Source: Paramacrobiotus richtersi (taxonomy: Eukaryota > Tardigrada > Eutardigrada > Parachela > Macrobiotidae). From it: a DNA stretch of 34,126 nt. The stretch lies in NCBI GenBank assembly GCA_034698045.1, contig JAQGAU010000218.1:1-34126 (forward strand), read 5' to 3'. Each line of letters begins with the position of its first letter. Positions within the stretch are counted from its first letter, which is position 1. The notes beneath the pieces were generated by a model. That model made no database searches. It worked only from the letters and a program-made list of their open reading frames with translations, and was not told the origin of the DNA. The translations under genes were made by a program, and so were the position numbers. Shown piece after piece: positions 23,924 to 33,655 of the stretch.

Positions 23924-24491
23924 ATGATCAGTTTCAGTTCTCGTATTTGTGTGGCAGAAACTTTCGCTTCATATTCTGATATGGTTTTACACGAACATCT
24001 CTTGTGTGATTTCATACCGCTTTGCCCATTGTTCTACAGAAGACTCAATGGCTCACTGACTTTTCAGTTTTTAACTGTTATTTTAACGTTTATGTGCTAC
24101 GTCGCAGCGTTAAAAACTTGCAATTGTTAGAAGGACCACCTTGTTGAGTTGCTCGTGCTGAATTTGGAAACATGATAATACATAATCGGAAACTACAGTT
24201 AACGATTCCTTTTCAGTAACTTTTGTGCGCTTGCCGCTATCAAACCAAATATACATACACCGTTTGTTTCTCGGTGAACGTTTTAAAAACGGTCGAGATT
24301 ATACTTTTAACTCTGACTTCCGGAACAGATTTCTTTGCCTCCCTTGCACCTGAAAGGTGCGGCAATTCAGTAAGTACGTTGAAATCAAAACCAGGAAATT
24401 GTATGTGCATCGGCAATTTTTTGCAATGCGTAGCACGTATGTATGGTTTCCTGCGCGCTATTTCTTAAACTACAATTAGACCATCCTGTTC

Positions 24492-24520
24492 GAAACACCT
24501 TCGGCTGTCGCCTCGGTTTC
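24492..24520. repeat. Hairpin-like repeat, copy 2
   Basis: GAAAC and GTTTC form a 5-bp stem around the same core as copy 1, sharing GAAACACCTTCGGCT and then CGCCTC. The loop bases differ, so the copies have diverged. Confidence 0.45.
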
Positions 24521-26609
24521 CAGAATAAATTCAAATAATTCTCTACTACTCATCTGTACGTTTCTTTAAAAGAAACCTTTAGTCCGAACGTTCTCAGCTC
24601 TTTTAGTTGGATGTTCTCCGCTATTTATTTCGTGAATTCCGCGCGACTTTTAGAGCCTTGGTGGAATCGCAGTGAATTCTGCCTTGGGGTTTCTCTTAGT
24701 TTTTGGGTGAGTATTAGTAGTGCGTTTCTTGATGGTTTTTTTATACGCCTTTGGCCGGCAGAATTGTTCAGACGGCAAAAGCGTCCGCAGGCCAAACTTC
24801 GTCCGGCGAAAATTTTGCCCACCCGAAAACAATTGCGTGCACTGATCTACATAATTACATTACGCTCCGGCAGAAATTGCAGGGTGACCTTTTGATCCTT
24901 TTGATTATTGCTCGGAGTCATGCAGGTCCTTGGGAGAAAAGATTTGTGGCTGGGCAAAACTTGCGCCGCACGGAATTCCCGTCCTTTGGATGGATTCGCT
25001 TGGTTCACAGGCAAAAATGTCTTACGATGCGACGAATATTATCCGGTGTTTCGTTCTGTTTTAATGAGCAGTACCAAAACACAGGTATCTCGCACGTACA
25101 ATCTGTTCTAGTTTTCTTTGGGTCAAGTGTTCGGTACTTGAGGAAAATATCCGGCCAATTTATTGCATAATTTTCTACTGATTCTCTTTACACTTTCAGT
25201 ATTGAAACAAATATTTCGCTCCTAACTTGTCTTACAGTTTAACTTTTGTTTCGCTTTGCTCCAGGTTAAACATATCAGTGTAGCTTAGGATATGCACATT
25301 CTGTTGCAAGCAGCTTGTTTGAACGCTTACTGAAACGTGGTCAAGATCTCAGGCCAAAAGGTCAGCAAATTTGCTGTTTTACACTGATAGCCTTTGGATC
25401 ATTACCGTAATCCAGTCGTAGACTAGCGACTTTGCTGGTTCTGTCCTAATTTAAAATAATTCGACTGCACGTCAACATTCAGTGATTTCGGAACGATAGG
25501 AAACAGTCGACATGGCAAGTTCGAAGATTCAACAGCTTTGCCTGATTTCTGCCTGGTTTAAGCAACGCATTCCTGAACGCTTTTTACGCTCCGTAGAATC
25601 TCGGCAGCTACCGCCTATCGGCATGTTCTTGGCTGTTTCTTTTAGAGAATTAATTACTCTAAGAGGTGCGTCACGAAGACCACACGAAAACCACAAATGA
25701 CAGAAATGTGGCAGCGATACATATTGTTCACTGGCTAGTAGCTTACTTTCTGCAAAATTTTAAAATTCACAGTAGTTTGTTAAAATCTTGAGACACCAGT
25801 TTAGATATACGTAAAGTTCCCTCCACTATGCGTTCGGATTCGTGCCCATGCGGGCTTTGAGCCAGTGTTTCATTTACGCTCCCCTAAAGTGTTCGGACAA
25901 AAGCTGGAATGACGGCAAACTCAGTCCTGGATGTTGGTAGACTGCTGGTTTGGATAGTTTTTTTAAACGCAAAACTTAACTTCGACTTCCGCCCGTCTTG
26001 CCAAATAGTCATTTTGCTGTGACACCTTGTGAGAAATCATTCCTTTATGGGATTCGATGCCGGGAATTTCATATATAGTCTGAGCTTTCCGTACGATATT
26101 TTGAACCGGCTAAATAAATTTTGCAATTCAAAAAAGTGCTACGTATTGTTGTGTATTAATCGAATCATAGCAACGGTTATTAACATTTGTGCCGTTTTTA
26201 ATAATAAATAATCTGATTGTGCTAGTATGACCGGTGCATGAAAATGCCCTTTTTGAGTGCTCCTGGCTTCCCGTGAGTTTCTTTTAAAATCAAACGTCAT
26301 TTGCATCCGTTTTGGCCCACGCTCAACCCGATTCAGTAATTTGTTCGAGCGGAGCTTATTTGGTTCGGCAGATTTCGTGGTCACGGGACGGAGTTCCGTA
26401 ACAGGAACTAGAACTAGATATCACAAGTTAGCTCCGGATCGTTTACAGTGTTCTAGCGCAAGACTTATGACTGCACAAACTAGTTTGCTGTAAGGCTCAC
26501 CAGGACGATACAAAAGGTGGTGGCTTTACATATTATTACGATTCAGTGAAATGTAACACTGCACATTACACGATTCACGGAAGGCATACGATGACAAACA
26601 TCATTTTTA

Positions 26610-26798
26610 TTAGGAAATTAAAGGAATGAACTTACGAACGAAAGGTGATAAGCTAGCTAGCCCGGTTGGCACACAGGCCAGATTAACGCTGATTTCTCTA
26701 GAAAGATTTTTAGCTACACATAGCGCTTCAGAACGCTGATGGAGAATTCCCCATGCACACGTAAAAATTAATAAGAGAGACAAAACCAGTGCGATCAC
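26610..26798 (-). other. Possible small secreted peptide exon inside TEP-B intron 18
   Basis: The frame encodes a strongly hydrophobic signal-like N-terminus (IALVLSLLLIFTCAWG) and then about 45 residues with two more cysteines. The stop TAA overlaps an AATAAA poly(A) signal. There is no in-frame ATG: a TGA sits just upstream, and a GTGAGCAG acceptor-like site would require the start in an earlier exon. Function unknown; it may be chance. Confidence 0.2.
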
Positions 26799-27317
26799 TG
26801 CTCACCTGTACGTACACCATTTAGACACTATAGTATGGACTTTCAGGCGGCACTGCACGCTAGGTGCTTGTCCGGGACTGGCAGTTAACCCCAGTGCCCG
26901 GCTGTTGGTTTGCAGGCGTACTTCTACGCGCCACTCATAGCTGCATTAGTCCGGCCAATCTATCACTAGGCTACCTTCCAGGTCACTGATTGTTAATCAA
27001 ATGTTCAAACTGGTGTTTTCCTGTGCAGATACCGGACCAGCAAACCAAGTGGTATGGTGTCAATCAAAATGCCGGCTATAAGCGGACTTAAATTCCATCA
27101 GCCTGACGAGCCTGTAAATGAAGATCTTTCCAGAGCCAAAATAAAGGTTTTACCAGACACGGACGGTGGCACAAAAGCGCATATCGGCATCACAGAAGTA
27201 AGTGTGGATCTGACAGCAATCTGGCTAGTATTCTTACGTTAGTCTTTCATTTTCGTATATCTTGCGCTCTAATTGGCACTTGGTGAAGCTTAATCAGTTG
27301 GCCTTGCCTGCACGCAG

Positions 27318-28347
27318 ATCGCCAATTCCGAGACTGTATGCGTGGAAAAAATCCTTTTTAGAGTCAGTGATATTAATCAGCCCCTTCCGCGGACTATTCT
27401 AATTTACCTGGAAAACGACGAGTCAGTGCGAACTCTTACTCGTGTCACGTACTCATACACCTCAGCTACTCCACGATCCACTACGAATTTACCAAACACG
27501 ACTCAGACTGCGCAAGCCGCGACCACAGAAATCCAATCAACATGCTACGAACCAAAGCCAATCGAGATTAACTGCAGTGCTGGCCACTTGACTCTTTCGG
27601 ATCCTCGTTTTTTACAGAATGACGGGATAAGCGCCATATTCAGCAGTGATAGGACATTTATTTGTGCTGGAATTCTGCAGGCGCTGCACATGAGGGTGCT
27701 GGAAATGCTCGACATTTCGCCAGAGGATGCTACGGAAAGGCAGGTTGATACAGTCGTTATTATGTGCCAAAAAGGAAGAGGAGAAATAAATTCCCCTGAT
27801 CCTCAAAGGAGTGGTGCAAAAAAGCTGGTTTTTTCGTACCGACCTTAGCGTTGGCTGCTACTCCAAGTTCAGTCAGTTTTTGGAGTTTATCGACGGAAAC
27901 TGGGTCGAAAACAGTAGATTACAGTATACTGTAGCTAACGCAGCATTTTTATTCGACGATTGGCTGCCGGTGAAACGAGAATGTGCAAGGACTGCCGCTA
28001 TCACAGCAAACTGCACCGGTGGAAGGTTTACCTTTTCATGGACAAATACTACTATTATAAGCGCATCAGGAATTGTTGTTCACAGCGACCAGACGTTTGA
28101 ACGTCGGCAAACCTTTGTCACGGTTCAGGAGCATGTTTTGGGTCGGAATACTACGACAGTACAACTACCTAGGGTGGCCGTGCAAGAGGCATTCGCAGCG
28201 GTATGCCAGACAGGTCATGTATTTATGTCCGAAGGCAAGCCGAGACGGTCCACAAAGACAACACTGGAATATTATTTCACCCCCACGAAACAGTGTCTAG
28301 ATACTTTTCACACATTTCTGGAATTCTTGCTTATTGTATCTAGCTGA
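27318..28347 (+). other. TEP-B last exon: receptor-binding end, Thr-rich linker and two unrecognised Cys modules
   Basis: The exon starts like the last TEP-A exon (SETVCVEKILFRVSD; TEP-A SQTVCVEEILIKASD), but where TEP-A stops it continues. A Thr/Ala-rich linker follows (about 27460-27540), then module 1 (27543 to about 27890, starting CYEPKPIEINC) and module 2 (about 27966-28347, starting ECARTAAITANC). The module ends align well: a CQ.G motif, then a beta-rich stretch, then C and F..FLEF. A T6 run at 27829-27834 puts the end of module 1 one base out of frame, so the continuous frame stops at 27848. I do not recognise the module. It sits where complement C3-like proteins carry a C-terminal extension but does not show that pattern. 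Confidence 0.65.
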
Positions 28348-28957
28348 CGAAAGAGATGATTTTGGTCTCTACAATCTTTTAACTTCTACGAAATGATATC
28401 ACCGCGAACTGCGAAGGAATTACGATAAAGTCATTTAACGCAAAAGCGTTAATTGTAGTTAACGCAGAACGAACCCCTGTGCTTGCCAAGGACTGCTTGC
28501 CAACGAAGGCCACTCTATGCTGTATGTGTCCCTTATCACTGTATAATTTTACGAAGTGGTTATACGCAAGAGACTATCTCGCGCGAAGAACTTGTTACGC
28601 ACAGGCACTCTTATTGTATTTTCATAGCTTCATTAGTAATTGTCCTTCATTAAAGAATTCCGAACGGCGTAACGCTGCTAAAGCAATTATGATTACCTAT
28701 GATGATTATGATCATGATGATTACGATTACCTTACATGAGAAAAAAACGGGATAGCGTTAGCGCGTGGACTGGTCCCTTATGTTCTTACATCACATACCA
28801 CTGATTACAACGCACAAACTGGCACTAGCAAACAAGAAGCGAAACAAGCATGAGAATCTGCCGAATATTAGAATTCTGAAGAACAAATTACAATAAAAAA
28901 TTTTGACATTCCTGAAACTAAACTTGATGTCGATTCGACGAACCGATTTCCACCTCA
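28348..28957. other. Intergenic region between TEP-B and astacin-LRR 2 (convergent)
   Basis: No gene is supported. A GAT/ATG-rich simple repeat lies at about 28688-28733. An AATAAA on the plus strand at 28892-28897 could terminate TEP-B transcripts, 545 nt after its stop. The two genes converge on this interval. Confidence 0.4.
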
Positions 28958-29850
28958 TTATTGGTATGGCGAACTGGAATCGACTTGGCTTGGCATCTCC
29001 GGCCTACAGATATCGTCATTCAAAGAAAATCTCCACAGGTTCTCGTTGACACCGGCCGGGACGATGGATTTATTTTGACAGTCATAGAGAACATGGAGAG
29101 TTCTACTGGTGACGGGTAAATTCACCCAGGACTGTGGCACATTATAGATTTCTCCAATTGCCTTTGAATGGACTCTAGCCATATTCAAATGTAGGAAACG
29201 CCGAAACCAGGAGAACTCGCAGCCACAATGCAATCGGTCCAGGTAGGCAGCATACTCTGGTGATCTGGACGTTGAATAGGCAGCATGCTCCAGTGACAAC
29301 GTGACGAGCTGGGGCATGTTATGAAACGCATCCTCCTGCAGTGTCTTTATTGTACTATTCGACAAGGTTATCATTCTAAGATTTGGTAACCCAGCAAAAT
29401 CGCCTTTCTGAATGTCCAGATCAATGCAGTTCGAGAGATGATAACGAATAAGATTGAAGAAGTTCAGAAATCGCAGTTGTATGGTTGCTCGGTCTCTGAC
29501 GCAGTAGCGCAGCAAAAGAATAACGACGTTGTCAGCAATGGGCTTGAATACGTCCGCTTGGATGTTTTGTAGACTGTCGTGCAAGAAAATCCCCACCGGC
29601 CTTGCCGGGCCCTTGGACATGGCCAGTGACATATTTTTCAAAGTGTCCTTTGTGACTTTATTATTGCAGTTTATGGTGAGAGCTTTAACTGTAGCTATTA
29701 GTTTCGCAGCTGACTTGCGGATTGGGAAATGGCAAATTTGACTTATTTCTTGAAGATTCCATTCTGCTTGCGTCATTCGGTCCAGTGAGAAGTTTTTCGC
29801 GATGGTAAACTTTGGTGTCTCTAGGAGTCCAGATGGATAGGCTTGCTTAA
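28958..29850 (-). other. LRR exon (exon 5) of astacin-LRR 2
   Basis: This 893-nt exon follows a TTTCTTCGCAG acceptor and starts with two bases completing A|TT (Ile), the same phase as in copy 1. About 297 residues carry a TINCN.KVT motif shared with copy 1, a GPARPV.(I/V)FLHDS motif, LRRs and a C-terminal Cys cap. An ATG upstream of the acceptor (29881) is in frame, so a separate protein cannot be excluded, but it would start inside the polypyrimidine region and gives no clean signal peptide. Confidence 0.8.
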
Positions 29851-31945
29851 CTGCGAAGAAATCGAGTGACACGATAAACATGGGGAAATTTAAAGAAACA
29901 TTTTGCGAAAGGTAGACTTTGTTGTACTTGTATTTATTACGGTCCTGCTCTTTCGCTGAAAATTGGTGTACTAAACTTCTAGGTTTCTACATTTACAGGA
30001 AGTAACGGGAATGCTTCTCACTGACTACGAGTACTGTTTGTTCAGGTGCAACTGCGCGAAGTTCTTGTATTTTGAATATTCGATGCGCCGACACTTGTTT
30101 CCGGACAACCACCAATTAAAATAACTGTCTAAAGTAAATAAATTGATACTGAAGCAGTTCCTACCAGCTCTATCGCTTAATCGAAAGCGTTGAACTATGG
30201 TTATCGCTTGCGGCAGACGCTTCCGGGTTTTCAATCAAGCACAAAGAATTTATTTTGAAACGATGGACGCTGATTTTCCTTAAAATCAATGAATTTTTGC
30301 TAAGAAAATCGTACTTTTTATGTTTTTGTTCAATTCGCAGAGGTCGATTTACCGTGCCCGTGACAAGGGAAATGTTCAATGTACACCTTACAAAGGTGTT
30401 CAGTGTACAAAGGGTCCCCCCTATGTTGTAGTCTACGGGAGGCGTTCAAAGTAGCAGCTTGTTCAAAGTTCGCGAGTGTTCAAAGTCACAGGTTTTACTG
30501 TACCTGGATGACTTACTAGCATCGAGCGTGTCGCTCAAGTTCTCCCTTGTGCTGCATTGATAAGCCAAAAGTATCTTCTTAATGTCCGTATCACTCATTT
30601 GAATTCTCTGGCCCATGCGGACTTGTTCGTTGCGTGTTCGCGGAGTCATACCCGGTTCTTCTTCGTCAATAACGCCGCTTAGAGGTCCATAGTGCATGAT
30701 TGATTCCAAGTCATAATCGAAACCATGAGTGGACATGCTGGGTAGTGTCTTAAATTGCCCTTGAGCGTTCTGTTTAATGTTTTTCCAGTGTACTCTCACG
30801 TAATTATTCCGATCGGGCCGGCTGTGTTCATGGAACATGCCAAGCTTATGCAAAACTTCATGCACAATAGTTCCAACTGTAACTCGCACGTCGGGGTGGC
30901 TGAAGCATGCGCTGCTAAGGCTAATCGGGTTGGTACTTCTCCGGCCGATATGCGTATAGCACAGACCCCTGGCAAAGTCGTCCAGAATGCTGTAGCTCAA
31001 ATATGAACGCTTTCGGGACGTTCCCAATATAATTTATATAAGCTGTTACCGTTACAGAAAATAACATACCCTTGTTGATGAACGAACTGGATGTAGTTTC
31101 GCTCGAGCATCGCGTCGGCTGATGTAGAGCTAATTTTCGTAAAAGTTACACAGGTCCCGGTTTGCGTTTCAATTTTCTCTAGTGCCGATACGATGGTCTG
31201 CTCTTGTTTCCTGGCTGAAATAGTCGTAATTCAACATCAGTTATTGGTAGCGGTATCTCTCATAGCTTGAAGCAGAAACCATGTTGCACTCTACTTCAAA
31301 ACGTACGGCTTCGAGAACAACTTCTGATATTCCAAAAGATTTGTATTATAAAATAATATCTTTGTATAGGATATTTTTTAAGGGTTTAAGCCACTCCGTG
31401 TAGCCAAAGTAGTGTTAGTTAAAATATTTCATGCATGGTTTAAACCATTCCCATATCGCATCTCCCAAATACCATTAAGATAACTCTATCCTAACCTGCT
31501 TGCGACCCGACGACAGATTGCAGTAACATGCTTCTAAAGGCGGTCATCGAAGGATTAATTGAAAAGGCTGGTCCTATAAGTATGGGATATTAAGATTTAT
31601 AGTACTTACTAAATCCTTTGATACTGTAGGGTATAACCGTCTTGTTTCCAGTTTTCGGCCAGAAATGTCCCCTATCCAATATTCCGGTCTCCTCAGGATG
31701 TTCAGAACTCGATCCCTGTAGTTGCGCATCTTCTTCGGTAAATGACGGTTCAGCGGGCGGTGAGTACAGTAGCGCTGACTCGTCGAGCTTGTTTCGCCAG
31801 TCTGTAATAAACGTGGTTGTTAATAGAATCATTGTAGCGTCTACAAAAATCGCAGACCTGACGGCACTTTTTCGGCAGGCGGCGCTCTTGATTGCGTTCG
31901 TCCATTACGAATAACAAAAGCAACGACAAAGAATATAATGTACAT
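28958..31945 (-). CDS. Astacin metalloprotease fused to an LRR module (astacin-LRR 2)
   Basis: Exons in transcript order are 31945-31858, 31801-31610, 31214-31070, 30968-30517 and 29850-28958 (1770 nt, 589 aa). Phases 1,1,2,1 match astacin-LRR 1 exactly, intron 1 is 56 nt in both, and the last exon is 893 nt in both. Residues 1 to about 17 form a signal peptide, then an acidic propeptide. The mature protease starts near W77-P-K-T-G and shares TV(I)xY with copy 1. The zinc motif HEVLHKLGMFHE is at 178-189 with SRPDR after it, and SIMHY follows. The LRR part has clear repeats (LRMITLSNSTIKTLQEDAF, LVTLSLEH) and a LHCGCEFSWFRRF cap. It should be an active secreted enzyme. The weakest site is the first donor, GTCTGC. 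It converges on TEP-B. Confidence 0.83.
30517..30968 (-). other. Catalytic exon of astacin-LRR 2
   Basis: This exon has the full zinc-binding helix, RPDR and Met-turn. It begins after GCCAG with a base completing GG|G (Gly) and ends at A|GTAAGT. Relative to copy 1 it is 6 nt shorter (452 versus 458). The junction with exon 3 gives VHQQG-GLCYTHIG, matching copy 1 (NQQM-KCHTFVG). Confidence 0.88.
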
Positions 31946-32431
31946 CTTTATAGTCGCATCACGTTGACAGTCGGTAAGGCGCAGATTAGACGAAGCTGTT
32001 TAACGAACTTCGCAGATTTTTGTGGAGCTGTTTGTGTTATAGCTCGAAGTATTTGCCGTTGCCGGAGTTTATTTACCCGCATAAAGCTGTTCTTTCTTCA
32101 GTCAATGCACGGAAGTGGACGGCGATATTATCGCGGTGGTTTGATGTAATCACCAGCAGTAAAGTGTGCCGTATGCGGATGCATCGCCACACTGCGATAA
32201 CAGATTATGCAGTTCATTCTTCGGTGTGGATTTTTAGAAACAAGCGAGCGTGGCCGACCTCTAACAGGAAAACTGATATCTGCTAATCGCCGGTGCTGTA
32301 ATCATCTCCAGTGAGTCAGCGCAGTCCTAACAAGGACAGCTGGCATTATATGAACGTAGTCATACTTTTATCTGCCATTTCGAATCCGAAAATGCTTCCA
32401 GAAGGAATTAATTTGCAATTTGATGCCAGAA

Positions 32432-32587
32432 TTAGTGCCGGATAGCCAAAGAATCCTTCGAAGGCTGCCATAATTTGGAGTAAACACCAGTTGCATTCTG
32501 AAACGTGACAATCGGGCGCTGCAGCGCGCAGTCATAATTTGTTCTTTGGAGGGTTACGATATTAATCAGACAAGTTTCGTGTGGATT
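32432..32587 (-). pseudogene. Isolated exon resembling the last TEP receptor-binding exon
   Basis: After a strong acceptor (TGTTTTTGTCAG) the minus strand reads 51 codons to a stop. The frame starts in phase 0, as TEP exon 20 does, and is 156 nt against 150 in TEP-A. The pattern HETCLINIV...D..LQRPIVTF parallels the Cys-Val-Glu...Asp...Leu...Pro-Ile-Val-Tyr spacing of TEP-A. No convincing exon 19 or earlier TEP exon was found just upstream, so this is probably a remnant of a third TEP. It could also be the end of a diverged gene with exons I could not see. Confidence 0.4.
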
Positions 32588-33569
32588 CTGACAAAAACAT
32601 GTGTTAACGTTAAAACATCTGACAATCCAAGGCATTCAACATAAGCCAGCATAATGATGATATTGCGCATTAATATTGTATGGGTTGTTTCCTAGGTTTA
32701 TCCTACCCACTAGTTCGTTGACACTTGGACCGAGGCGTCAAAAACCAGTCTTTCCGGCTGGTTGTAATCGTGTTAATCTGTGCCTGTTACGCTGAGTTGC
32801 TAAACAACTCGTCAGTTTCCTGTACATTTCAGATGAATTCCTGAAGCACTGTGAGAGCACGGAGAAATTTCCTCAGTTTAAAAATCTTCACAATGCCATT
32901 ATTGGCATTTCCTGTATTTACAGATGCCTGCGTCTGTACTACACATATCTGCGTATCTTACCTAAAGAACGGTGTGCTTCTCTGCTTTGATAATGAGCGC
33001 TCGGTAACGATCTCCTAACGGAATGACGGCAGCTCACCAAAAAGCCTCGTGAAAGGTTATCAATCGGGTACCGCCTGCATAGTTATCGCGCTGTACAGTA
33101 TATAAATTATGTGGATTGTCCAGGTTTAGGTTTAATGTTTTACATCTACAGAGCACAAAGGAAAATCCCTTATCAAGGCCTGTAGACGGTAGAATACTGG
33201 CAAACAAATAACTGCAGTGCATTCGCTGGATGAAATGCTGCGCTTATGGTAATTGGCAAATCATGTGGCTGGTGGTTCGATTTTATTAGCTGCGTCATAC
33301 TGCGAGGCCGTACTATCGGAATGAACGGTCACTCTAACCTGCTGAAAAAGCGGGGACAACGGCAGAGTATGGCCGCTGAACCGCTGGTCGTTGCCTACCT
33401 TGTTCGTAACCACAGGTTTCAACTTTGAGGTCGCTGACTGACACATGAAATCACTGAAAAGTGCAAGTTTACTTCTCGCTCTGAAGTTCTTGAAAAGTGC
33501 AAGAACAGAACAGTTCTACAGCAGAACCGTTCTTTACGAGAAAAACTGACCTGAAAACAAAATCATTCG

Positions 33570-33575
33570 TTTATT
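33570..33575 (-). terminator. Poly(A) signal of the window-end gene
   Basis: AATAAA on the minus strand, 81 nt downstream of the TAG at 33658-33656. Confidence 0.45.
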
Positions 33576-33655
33576 GTAGTGCAACATTCTTCACGGCGAT
33601 CTCGCCTTGTAGAAGCGAAAGTGAGTCGTAGAGAGGAATTCAGCTCTTTTGTCAG

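Larger units (their letters stand above)
23393..27028 (+). other. Expanded intron 18 of TEP-B
   Basis: This intron is 3.6 kb, while the TEP-A counterpart is 259 nt, so about 3.4 kb was inserted or accumulated. It contains two hairpin-like repeats (23425-23459 and 24492-24520), two adjacent perfect palindromes (23603-23630), an 11-bp inverted repeat (23875-23885 with 23913-23923) and a possible small secreted-peptide frame on the minus strand (26610-26798). No transposase or reverse transcriptase was seen. Confidence 0.6.
20280..28347 (+). pseudogene. TEP-B: internally deleted TEP paralogue with an extra C-terminal tail
   Basis: Recognisable exons are 20280-20534 (signal peptide, same 255 nt as TEP-A), 21425-21657 (MG2), 21685-21863 (3' part of exon 14), 21926-22156, 22218-22263, 22325-22946, 23046-23392, 27029-27197 and 27318 onward. 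Lesions: exon 2 lacks one base near 21510, so the frame meets TGA. Exons 3-13 and most of exon 14 are missing, with a breakpoint just before 21685. Exon 17 contains TGA at 22335-22337. Its donor is GC (CAG|GCAAGT). Exons 15-19 otherwise keep frame, and exons 15, 16 and 19 keep their TEP-A lengths. The thioester site reads EPAER. The last exon runs on into a Thr-rich linker and two Cys-containing repeats absent from TEP-A. Most likely a pseudogene. A transcribed C-terminal half, or assembly errors, remain possible. Confidence 0.8.
31946..33655. other. Region between astacin-LRR 2 and the window-end gene
   Basis: Apart from the TEP-like exon at 32432-32587 no coding exon is supported. A 13-bp direct repeat TGAAAAGTGCAAG occurs at 33455-33467 and 33491-33503. 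A minus-strand AATAAA lies at 33575-33570, 81 nt after the stop of the window-end gene. Confidence 0.4.

Noticed and set aside
32826-32915. Possible TEP exon 19 upstream of the orphan exon (NNGIVKIF motif, minus strand)
   Set aside because: Only a few residues resemble the SGMVTI motif, the phase does not fit and a stop follows shortly.
33034-33222. Minus-strand 62-codon Cys-containing ORF
   Set aside because: No convincing splice sites, signal peptide or similarity to the neighbouring modules.
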